Source: Blastopirellula sp. (GTDB lineage: Bacteria; Planctomycetota; Planctomycetia; Pirellulales; Pirellulaceae). From it: 64,000 nt of DNA. A program made the translations under genes and the position numbers. The notes under the pieces were generated by a model. That model saw only the letters and a list, made by a program, of their open reading frames with translations. It made no database searches and was not told the DNA's origin. Below are positions 42,961 to 50,841 of this stretch, piece by piece; position 1 is the stretch's first letter, and the number at the start of each line of letters is the position of its first letter. Where the stretch lies: NCBI GenBank assembly GCA_002733575.1, contig NVWB01000151.1, positions 1-64,000 on the forward strand. Direction: 5' to 3'.

Positions 42961-43386
42961 TTATTTTGCTTCTAGTGTGATGTTAAAATCACCACCTGCT
43001 TTGACTTCAATACTCAGAGGTGTTTTTTCTAGTGAGGTGTATTCAGCACGAACTGCTGAGGGAATTTCAGCGTATTCATCAGCACCTTCAGCAGCAGTAC
43101 CCTCGATATTAACCGTTACCTTGTACCATCCAGGCACTGCTCCCTCTTTGGCAGTTGTGTACAAGATATACTTGCCATCGGATTCGATCAGCCCTGATGC
43201 CGTTGATTGGCCATCGGTAGTGCCTTTTGCGGTATCGGGTTCAAAAGTGACAGTTCCACTAGTGGCAAGAGCATCACCATTGGTAACTGTGCCAGAGACA
43301 GGAGTGAGTGAAGGGCCACCGCCATCACAACCAACCAACGCGATTAATGAAAGCAATGAACCGATCTGAAAGACTCTAAGAAGCAT
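42961..43386 (-). CDS. Small lipoprotein, paralogue 1
   Basis: This 141-residue protein has a lipobox LLSLIALVGC and the same fold as paralogue 2: [23 protein letters not shown], then [20 protein letters not shown] and the terminal SIEVKAGGDFNITLEAK. It is the first gene of the operon, 38 bases before paralogue 2. The two share about two thirds of their residues by eye, so they arose by tandem duplication. Predicted to be anchored in the membrane by the lipid on cysteine. Confidence 0.88.
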   Translation of the reverse strand: MLLRVFQIGSLLSLIALVGCDGGGPSLTPVSGTVTNGDALATSGTVTFEPDTAKGTTDGQSTASGLIESDGKYILYTTAKEGAVPGWYKVTVNIEGTAAEGADEYAEIPSAVRAEYTSLEKTPLSIEVKAGGDFNITLEAK

Positions 43387-43859
43387 GATTAGATTTTCCT
43401 GATATGTTTTTATGAAAAAAAAGTCTTTACTGTAATTTCAACCCAGAGGATCTTTTACAGAAAAGGATAAATAAGAGCATGAAGACTAAACGTCAAAAGA
43501 AAAGGGCAATGCGTGGAAAAGAGCAGTGAGATCAAATTGGTATTGGTAAACCAAGGAATTACATCACCGGTCCTTCAACTTATCAAAGAAGAAGGTAGCT
43601 TCACGCTATGAAAGCAGAGCAGGTATAGTGAAAAGTACTTAATTAGTGTAGGAAATTAAGTGAAAGTAGAACTTCATTATAGTGAACTTAATGGCGAACA
43701 AAAGGGCATATTGGAAATTGGAGGAAAAAAATAAAAAAAAACGGATTTCAGATGTGCAATGAGCCACCCATAATAGGAGTGTTTGCATCTCAGAACTTAA
43801 AACATCACAATAGCAGTATCTCGATTAGCCCATAGTCCAAACCCACCAAGGAATCCAAA
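43387..43859. other. Intergenic region between divergent genes
   Basis: An AT-rich 473-base gap that must carry the promoters for the lipoprotein operon (minus) and the DUF1080 gene (plus). It has a long A-rich tract near 43725-43740. No repeat, RNA or gene seen. Confidence 0.3.
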
Positions 43860-44495
43860 ATGAATCAGTCCACAATGACCCGATGCTTCTTACTCTTAGG
43901 CGTCCTCATTTCCAGTAGCCTTTTTGCAGAAGACAAAGATGGTTTCGTACAAATGTTCAACGGCAAAGACCTCACTGGTTGGAAGACCAACGGCAATTGG
44001 GTGATTGAAGAGGGAAATGTGCTTACCTTAAAACCGCGTGAAGGAGAGTCTGGCTGGCAGCGGTACGACGATTACATTGCCACCGATCGGAAGTACGGGA
44101 ACTTCATTTTAGACCTTGAGTTTAAATTCAACGCCACCGGGAACTCAGGCGTTTTCATGCGAGTAGGTGACTTAAAGAACCATGTCACCAGCGGTTTTGA
44201 AATTCAGATTTTGGACACCCATGGGAAGAAGAAATTCGGCGCCCATGATTGTGGCGGATTAATCGGCACATCGGCCCCAGCGAAGATGGTTGTTAAACCA
44301 GCCGGAGAATGGAATCGGTACACGATCACGCTGAAAGGCAGTCATCTCAAAGTAATTCAAAACGGAGTACCAATTCAAGACCTCGACTTGAGCGAAACGA
44401 AACTGAGTGACCGCCCAGCCAAAGGGTATATTAGCTTCCAAGACGAAGCCAAACGCATTTGGTATCGCAATGTACGAATTAAAGAATTGAAGTAA
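43860..44495 (+). CDS. Secreted DUF1080 protein
   Basis: This 211-residue protein has a signal peptide (residues 1-23, LLLGVLISSSLFAED) and a single DUF1080 domain: FVQMFNGKDLTGWKT, YGNFILDLEFKFNATGNSGVFMRVG, SGFEIQILDTHGKKKFGAHDCGGLIG, WNRYTITLKGSHLKVIQNGVPI and the terminal YISFQDEAKRIWYRNVRIKEL. It lacks the extra N-terminal domain of the 2997-3986 protein. Predicted envelope 3-keto-glycoside binding or hydrolysis. It is followed by a hairpin at 44505. Confidence 0.93.
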   Translation: MNQSTMTRCFLLLGVLISSSLFAEDKDGFVQMFNGKDLTGWKTNGNWVIEEGNVLTLKPREGESGWQRYDDYIATDRKYGNFILDLEFKFNATGNSGVFMRVGDLKNHVTSGFEIQILDTHGKKKFGAHDCGGLIGTSAPAKMVVKPAGEWNRYTITLKGSHLKVIQNGVPIQDLDLSETKLSDRPAKGYISFQDEAKRIWYRNVRIKELK

Positions 44496-44504
44496 GACCG
44501 GTCA

Positions 44505-44528
44505 GCCACTCCAGGTGCCTGGAGTGGC
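44505..44528 (+). terminator. Terminator-like hairpin
   Basis: Perfect stem GCCACTCCAGG / CCTGGAGTGGC with a two-base loop, 9 bases after the DUF1080 stop. There is no T-run, so it may be a transcript-end stabiliser rather than a true terminator. Confidence 0.5.
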
Positions 44529-44695
44529 CATTCTTAGTGGGTTATTAGCATGAATGCGTTCAATTGTGCGACTATTGATCTCAATTTCTATTTTCAGGCA
44601 GTTGTGCTATAATAAATAGTCCCGCTTTGCATGTTGGAACAGACAACCATCCCCTGGTTTTGTCAGGCTTAAAACTTACCTCTCTAGAGAGTCTT

Positions 44696-47600
44696 ATGAT
44701 GATGAGCAAACAGCTCGCTTCTACCCTTTTCGGCTTGGCTATTGTATTCACGATTTCCAGCAGCCAAGCAGTTGATGCGGCAAAACCTAACCAGAGTAAA
44801 GCGGTCGATTTTGCTCGCGAGGTTTTCCCAATTTTTCAACGTTCTTGTATTGAGTGCCATGGCGCTGAAAAGCAGGAAAGTGATCTGAGATTGGATGAGA
44901 GAGAGAATTTACTTGATTCTGGGATGATCGAAATTGGCAATTCGGATGAGAGTGAACTAATACATAGAATCTTGCTGCCACGCGGTCACGACGATGTCAT
45001 GCCTTCTCTAGGTGAACCTCTATCAAAGAGACAGGTCTCGATCATAAGACGCTGGATTCAACAAGGGGCAAACTGGCCACAAGACTTCAAACCAGCAGGA
45101 CATTGGGCATACCTGTCTCCCAAGAAATTAGAACTTCCTGAGGTTGAGAATGCAGACTGGGCCAAGTCACCGATTGATGCTTTTGTGTTACAGCGTGCGG
45201 AAGAAGAAGGGCTTTCTATTTCGCCAAAAGCTAGGCCAGAGAAATTAATTCGCCGCGCCTATTTTGATTTGATCGGCCTGCCGCCAACACCGGAGGTAGT
45301 CAATGCCTTTGTTGCTAACCCTACCGAAAAGCACTTTGAACAAATTGTTGATGAGCTACTCAAGCGTCCACAATTTGGTGAGCGTTGGGCCAGACCGTGG
45401 CTAGACTTGGCACGCTATGCTGATTCGCACGGGTTTCAGCGTGACAACTTGCGTGACATTTGGGCCTATCGAGATTGGGTGATTAAGGCGCTTAACGATG
45501 ACATGCCGTTTGATCAATTTACGATTGAGCAAATCGCTGGCGACTTACTTCCCAATGCAACCGAATCGCAGAAAATTGCCACCGGTTTTCACCGCTGTAC
45601 ACCGACCAATGTTGAAGCCGGATCGTTGCCCGAAGAGACCCGCATCGAACAGGTGATTGACCGGGTGAACACCACGGGCGCCGTTTGGTTAGGGACAACT
45701 CTCGAATGTTGTCAGTGCCATGATCATAAGTATGATCCGTTCAGTCAGAAAGATTACTATCAACTGCTGGCCTATTTCAACAATACCGAAATGGAAGCAG
45801 ACCGAGTGTCGAAATCTCCGAGCTCGATTAAGTTCAAAGGACCGTCGATGTCGCTCGTCAATAAAGAGCGAGATTCAAAGCGGGTCGAACTACAAAAACA
45901 AATAGCGGTTGTGAAAAAACAACAGGCTGAGCGAAGTAAAGAACTAGATGCAACGCTTGAAGAATGGGTTGCCAGCATTTTCCAAACTCTTGAAGAATCA
46001 CCGCAAACGCATACTCTTGCTGTAGATCAGTTTCTTTCCGAAGGAACGACAGATTCTTATAAAGTTCTTGAAGATGGCTCCATCTTGTTAGTAGGTGGCG
46101 ATCCGCCTACGAACGACCACTATCAGGCAAGTTTTCGTACCGAAGTTCCCGAGATTCGAGCATTCAGACTTGATGCCTTGCAGCACGATTCTCTTCCAGG
46201 AAAAGGACCAGGTCGAGGTGATCCTGTTCGGCGGAATTTTGTGCTGAATAAGTTCTCCGTTGAACTCCGTGAGATTGATGCAGATGAGAATGGCAAACGT
46301 AAGACAAAGCAGCTGGCCTTCTCGTCAGCCAAAGCCAGTTTTTCACAAACTGGTTGGGATGTTGCCGGAGCGTTAGATGACACACCAAAATCAGGTTGGG
46401 CTATTGCACCAAAATTCAATGAATCGCATTGGGCCGTGTTCATTTTAGACGAACCGCTGAATGTTCCAGAAAACATGGAAATCGTGGTATCGCTTGCCCA
46501 TGAATATGGTGGAGCAAGAGCGATAGGTAATCTGAAAATATCAGCGATTACTGGTAATTACGATGCGGATTCGATACCTGGCGATATTGTTAAAGCGGCC
46601 AAAAAGCCAACCGAGAAATGGTCAAAGCAAGATCGCAAGAAATTGCTCGATTATTGTGTCGCTCAAGATAAAGTGACAAAAAAACTAAAACAAGATTCCA
46701 CAAAGGTTCAGAAGCAGATCACACAACTGGCTCCAGATACCACACTCGTGATGATCGAATTAGATGAAGCACGCAAGTCCACGATATTTGAACGGGGTGA
46801 TTACCGGAATCCTGGCGAAGGTGTTTTGCCAGGCACGCCGGCCGCACTGCATGATTTGCCGAAGGGACCGTCCAATAGATTGGCGTTAGCAAAATGGTTA
46901 GTTGCTCAAGAGAATCCGCTGGTAGCACGAGTCACTGTCAACCGCTGGTGGGCCGAGCTTTTTGGCAGAGGGATCGTGCCAACGCAAGAAGATTTTGGCA
47001 TCAAAGGTGATTCGCCCACGCATCCAGAACTTTTAGATTGGTTAGCAGTCGAGTTCATGGAAAATGGTTGGTCGATGAAAAAACTGTTGAAGACCATCGT
47101 GCTTTCAAACACGTACCAACAGTCGTCGAACATCACTCCAGAGGCGGCTAAAAAAGACAATATAAATCAATGGCTGACCCACGGGCCTCGCTTCCGAATG
47201 GATGCCGAGATGATTCGTGACAACGCTTTGTCCGTTTCAGGCCTACTTAGCTTGAAGCAGTTTGGTCCATCGATTTACCCGTACCAACCAGATGGTTTAT
47301 GGAAAAAGGTAGGTGGTGATTCATATAACTACAAAGTCAGCCCCGGTTCTGAACAATATAGGCGAGGTCTTTATGTGATTCTAAAACGTGGCTCACCCTA
47401 TCCCAGCTTTAGTAACTTTGACGCAACGGCCCGGCTCGCGTGTACTGTCAGCCGTTCTCGAACCAACACGCCGCTTCAAGCTTTGACTTTACTGAATGAC
47501 CCCGTCTATGTCGAAGCGGCGAAAGCACTGGCAAAGCGTGTGATTGTTGACCGTGGCAAAGAGCCCTTGGAAACACAATTAGATTATGCGTTTCAACTTT

Positions 47601-47779
47601 GCACCGCTCGCAAACCAACTGATAGCGAACGCAATGCGATTCAGCATCTTTATCAACAGCAATTAAGTAGTTATAAAAAAACAAACTCAGACAAACAGGC
47701 TCCAGCTGCCGAGATGAATGCTTGGACAAGCGTTGCTACGGTACTGTTGAATTTGCATGAAACAATTACTAAAGACTAA
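44696..47779 (+). CDS. PSCyt1-DUF1549-DUF1553 (PSD1) exported c-type cytochrome-like protein
   Basis: 1027 residues from ATG 44696; two more ATGs follow at once, and the upstream frame back to 44627 lacks a signal. Signal peptide to about residue 27. The PSCyt1 domain has the haem motif CIECH near residue 51, with a distal MPS (HDDVMPSLGEPL) as a possible sixth ligand. The DUF1549 region opens IDAFVLQRAEEEGL and has RRAYFDLIGLPPTPEVV and ERWARPWLDLARYADSHG; a second CQCHDHKYDP motif lies near 365. A coiled coil spans residues 385-425, and DUF1553 closes the protein (NRLALAKWLVAQENPLVARVTVNRWW, SRSRTNTPLQALTLLNDP). Function is unknown in the family. It is coupled with the DUF1501 gene 54 bases downstream. 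Confidence 0.93.
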   Translation: MMMSKQLASTLFGLAIVFTISSSQAVDAAKPNQSKAVDFAREVFPIFQRSCIECHGAEKQESDLRLDERENLLDSGMIEIGNSDESELIHRILLPRGHDDVMPSLGEPLSKRQVSIIRRWIQQGANWPQDFKPAGHWAYLSPKKLELPEVENADWAKSPIDAFVLQRAEEEGLSISPKARPEKLIRRAYFDLIGLPPTPEVVNAFVANPTEKHFEQIVDELLKRPQFGERWARPWLDLARYADSHGFQRDNLRDIWAYRDWVIKALNDDMPFDQFTIEQIAGDLLPNATESQKIATGFHRCTPTNVEAGSLPEETRIEQVIDRVNTTGAVWLGTTLECCQCHDHKYDPFSQKDYYQLLAYFNNTEMEADRVSKSPSSIKFKGPSMSLVNKERDSKRVELQKQIAVVKKQQAERSKELDATLEEWVASIFQTLEESPQTHTLAVDQFLSEGTTDSYKVLEDGSILLVGGDPPTNDHYQASFRTEVPEIRAFRLDALQHDSLPGKGPGRGDPVRRNFVLNKFSVELREIDADENGKRKTKQLAFSSAKASFSQTGWDVAGALDDTPKSGWAIAPKFNESHWAVFILDEPLNVPENMEIVVSLAHEYGGARAIGNLKISAITGNYDADSIPGDIVKAAKKPTEKWSKQDRKKLLDYCVAQDKVTKKLKQDSTKVQKQITQLAPDTTLVMIELDEARKSTIFERGDYRNPGEGVLPGTPAALHDLPKGPSNRLALAKWLVAQENPLVARVTVNRWWAELFGRGIVPTQEDFGIKGDSPTHPELLDWLAVEFMENGWSMKKLLKTIVLSNTYQQSSNITPEAAKKDNINQWLTHGPRFRMDAEMIRDNALSVSGLLSLKQFGPSIYPYQPDGLWKKVGGDSYNYKVSPGSEQYRRGLYVILKRGSPYPSFSNFDATARLACTVSRSRTNTPLQALTLLNDPVYVEAAKALAKRVIVDRGKEPLETQLDYAFQLCTARKPTDSERNAIQHLYQQQLSSYKKTNSDKQAPAAEMNAWTSVATVLLNLHETITKD

Positions 47780-47833
47780 TTCGACCCCTGATATTTAGTA
47801 AAAGCAGTTCTGCTTACAACTGGAATTTAAGTC

Positions 47834-49237
47834 ATGACTATCTCACATATCGATTCTCTATCTCGTCGCAATTTTCTCAATTCATGTGGAATTGGATTTG
47901 GTGGCATAGCGTTGGCTTCCATGCTAAATGACGATTTAGGGGCTGCCCCGCTTAAAACGCACTTTGAGCCCAAAGCAAAACATGTGATTTATTTGCACAT
48001 GATTGGTGCCCCGTCGCAGCTTGATATGTATGACGAAAAACCGGAACTGGTGAAACGACATAACCAGCCCTGCCCTGCTGAGGTGACCAAAGACCGTGAC
48101 TTTGCCTTTATTGGTAAAACATCAACACTCGGTGGCTCTCCATGGAAGTTTAAGAAGCATGGCGAAAGTGGTCAGGTGCTGTCTGAACTACTTCCCAATC
48201 TCGGTGAAGTTGCTGACGAGTTGGCCATCATGCGTTCGGTGCATACCGACGAAATCAACCATGCCCCGGCGCAGATGATGTTGCACTCTGGCTTCGGCCA
48301 GGGCGGACGCCCTAGCTTTGGTTCGTGGGTCAATTATGGACTCGGTTCTGAAAACAAAGACATGCCAGGTTATGTTGTTTTACTGAGTGGGCCTGCCGGT
48401 GGAGCAGGTGCGAGCTTGTGGTCAAGTGGATTTTTGCCGAGTGTTCATCAAGGAATTCAATTTCGATCACAAGGTGATGCGGTTTTGTTTCTCTCAAATC
48501 CAGAAGGACACTCTCAGGCAGATCGCAGAAGAGTTCTAGACACACTAGGTCAACTCAATCAACAGCAACTTGAAGTGACCGGTGATCCTGAGATTGAGAC
48601 ACGAATCAAACAATACGAAATGGCCTATCGTATGCAAACATCGGTGCCAGAACTGATGAGCATTGATAATGAAACCAAAGAAACCATAGAGCTTTATGGG
48701 GCACAGCCAGGCAAGGCTTCCTTCGCCAATAATTGTTTGTTAGCCAGAAGAATGGTTGAAAGTGGCGTTCGACTCATCGAACTCTACGATGCCGATTGGG
48801 ATCATCATGGTGGAATCGAAACTAGCTTACCTAAGAAGTGTAAAGAGATTGATCAACCCATCGCCGCGTTAATTAAAGATTTAAAACGCCGAGATCTTCT
48901 GAAAGACACCTTAATTATCTGGGGGTCAGAATTCGGGAGAACTCCATTGCAACAAGGTGCCAAGCCAAATAACAAAGGGCTGACAGGCCGTGATCACCAT
49001 AAAGATGCGTATACAATGTGGATGGCCGGAGGCGGCGTCAAAGGGGGCACAAGCTATGGGCAGTCGGATGACTTTGGTATGGACGTAGCTGAAAATGGAG
49101 TTCATGTCCATGATTTGAACGCCACGATGCTTCACCTGTTGGGCATTGATCACCTACGGCTAACCTATCGATACCAAGGTCGTGAATTCCGCTTGACCGA
49201 TGTCCATGGAAATGTGATCAAAGATATTCTTGCTTAA
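47834..49237 (+). CDS. DUF1501 protein paired with PSD1
   Basis: This 467-residue protein has the weak Tat-like signal SRRNFLNSCGIGFGGIAL. DUF1501 landmarks are HVIYLHMIGAPSQLDMYDEKP, WDHHGGIETSLPKKC, IIWGSEFGRTPLQQGAK and TGRDHHKDAYTMWMAGGGVKGG. It differs from the 20.6-23.6 kb pair by using MYDEKPE rather than DLKP and by the longer insert before the metal motif. It belongs to the sulfatase-like alkaline-phosphatase superfamily fold; activity unknown. It follows the PSD1 gene by 54 bases, typical of these operons. Confidence 0.93.
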   Translation: MTISHIDSLSRRNFLNSCGIGFGGIALASMLNDDLGAAPLKTHFEPKAKHVIYLHMIGAPSQLDMYDEKPELVKRHNQPCPAEVTKDRDFAFIGKTSTLGGSPWKFKKHGESGQVLSELLPNLGEVADELAIMRSVHTDEINHAPAQMMLHSGFGQGGRPSFGSWVNYGLGSENKDMPGYVVLLSGPAGGAGASLWSSGFLPSVHQGIQFRSQGDAVLFLSNPEGHSQADRRRVLDTLGQLNQQQLEVTGDPEIETRIKQYEMAYRMQTSVPELMSIDNETKETIELYGAQPGKASFANNCLLARRMVESGVRLIELYDADWDHHGGIETSLPKKCKEIDQPIAALIKDLKRRDLLKDTLIIWGSEFGRTPLQQGAKPNNKGLTGRDHHKDAYTMWMAGGGVKGGTSYGQSDDFGMDVAENGVHVHDLNATMLHLLGIDHLRLTYRYQGREFRLTDVHGNVIKDILA

Positions 49238-49289
49238 CATTACGTCCTTTAGACGATTTATAATTTTCCTGTGCCGAACGCTTTAATCT

Positions 49290-49310
49290 CGGTGTGGCCG
49301 TAGGCCATCA
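49290..49310. repeat. Inverted 21-bp match to the element at 49689-49709
   Basis: The 21 bases at 49290-49310 are the exact inverse complement of 49689-49709 inside the family C element. They contain the core GTGTGGCCGTAGGCCAT. Probably part of a further element copy or a rearranged end. Confidence 0.6.
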
Positions 49311-49422
49311 GTGGCGACAGGAGTCAGGAATTCACCGATTTCTGATGAGAGCCCTTTATTCACGCGAGTATCCCAATCTCAAGCGCAAAGCGTAAGTTTT
49401 GAAGTTGCGCGGTATTAATTTC

Positions 49423-49774
49423 GGGTGGCCGCGATGTTGGTTTTGGAGAACGCGAACCACTCAATAACGCTTATTCAAAACGACGCCGGGATCGACGCTA
49501 GTCGATCAGAGGTTAGAGAGGTTTCTATTTGCCTCGTGCAGAAGTAATCCCAAGCGCGAAGCGTAAGCGAGGACGAAGTTTAATTGTGCTTCCTCCTCGC
49601 TAACGCTTCGCGCTTGTGATTGGGAAAAAATACGCACGTGAATGAAGAGCCCCAATTGAGTTCGGTCAATCTTGGCCGCTTTAACCTCTGATGGCCTACG
49701 GCCACACCGACGACGTTCCGAATACGGTTGATCCTGAAGCACAGCCAACTCCGGAACCGTCGGCGGTGCTACCC
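49423..49774. repeat. Inverted-repeat element (family C, copy 2) with an inserted hairpin
   Basis: This 352-bp copy of the family at 25706-25975 has the same GGGTGGCCGCGATG start, the AGTCGATCAGAGGTTAGAG block and the TAACCTCTGATGGCCTACGG block. Relative to copy 1 it carries an extra ~85-bp piece holding the hairpin at 49551-49615. No frame inside. The rest of the 49238-50021 gap has a further short arm of the hairpin repeat near 49378-49396 and nothing else. Confidence 0.7.
49551..49615. repeat. Long hairpin repeat (family D), nested in family C
   Basis: Arms 49551-49573 and 49593-49615 match in 22 of 23 positions in inverse orientation. The core of each arm is GCGAAGCG..AGCGAGGA. Half-copies occur near 49378-49396 and 37979-37995. 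A nested insertion into the family C element explains copy 2's extra length. Confidence 0.75.
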
Positions 49775-50021
49775 GGCATACGAAATCCGTTGCGGAGCTG
49801 ATATTTTCGTAGCGGAACAACAATGTAAATAAAGCACTCTATGTCGCATTCCGGTGTTGCTCTATGCGATTAATACGCTTTCAAATATCACTGTTGAGAT
49901 TGAATTGCACTTCTATCATGCGAGTATCATAGCATTTGAGAAAATGAGCCGTTTCGAGTAAGATAGATAAAGTCCAGACTTTGGGTTTCCCTCTCTTAAA
50001 AACACAATCAAGGAACTGTTG

Positions 50022-50738
50022 ATGAAACTATTATGCTTCACCGTTGCCGTATTGATGACTTGCCTCTCTACTTTTGAACTCAATGCAGCAGACAAGGTTG
50101 CCATAACAAAAGGTCAGAAAATTGCATTTCTTGGAGATTCTATCACTGCCGCTGGAGCCCGAAACGGTGGTTACTGCGACCTTGTGATGAAAACCCTGAA
50201 TGGCCGTGGCTTAGAATTGACATCTCAATATGCTGGCATCGGTGGTCACAAATCAAATCAAATGCTGGCCCGATTAGAGAAAGATGTGCTTGATCACAAA
50301 CCCAATTGGATGACACTTTCTTGCGGCGTGAATGATGTTTGGCACGGCGAGCGTGGTGTTGCACTGAAACCTTACAAAAAGAACATCACTGAAATTGTTG
50401 ACCAAGCCCAAGCTGCTGGTATCAAGGTCGTGCTGTTGACTTCCACCATGATCAAAGAAGATCAAGCCAATGACCTAAATCAAAAACTAGCACCCTACAA
50501 TCAGTTCATTAGAAAACTAGCGAAGAAAAAGAAATGTTTGCTTGCAGATGTAAATGCAGAGATGCAAGCTGCACTAAAGGAATTTCCTGCTGATGCAGAA
50601 AAAGGCAAGCAGCTCACAAGCGATGGAGTTCACATGAACGCATTAGGCAACCAGATGATGGCCAAAGGCGTGTTGAAAGCATTGGGTCTGTCAGACGAAG
50701 AGATAGCTGCCGCTGAAACCGAATGGAACAAGAAATAA
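50022..50738 (+). CDS. Secreted SGNH/GDSL hydrolase
   Basis: 238 residues from ATG 50022, with AAGGAA eight bases upstream. Signal peptide residues 1-22 (LLCFTVAVLMTCLSTFELNAAD). Four SGNH blocks are present in order: GDSIT (nucleophile Ser), GIGG (Gly), GVND (Asn), and DGVHMNALG (Asp and His). Family members hydrolyse lipid, acetyl or sugar esters; here it is probably an acetylesterase or lipase-like enzyme of the envelope. It is one of two GDSL-type genes in the window and lies between two PSD1 operons. Confidence 0.94.
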   Translation: MKLLCFTVAVLMTCLSTFELNAADKVAITKGQKIAFLGDSITAAGARNGGYCDLVMKTLNGRGLELTSQYAGIGGHKSNQMLARLEKDVLDHKPNWMTLSCGVNDVWHGERGVALKPYKKNITEIVDQAQAAGIKVVLLTSTMIKEDQANDLNQKLAPYNQFIRKLAKKKKCLLADVNAEMQAALKEFPADAEKGKQLTSDGVHMNALGNQMMAKGVLKALGLSDEEIAAAETEWNKK

Positions 50739-50841
50739 ACGGCACTGTATTTCCTCTATTTATGACCAACGTCAATTAACGTATTACGTTAAACGCTGTG
50801 ACCGTGTTGGTTCGTGTCTATAAAAAGAAAGAAATGACCGC

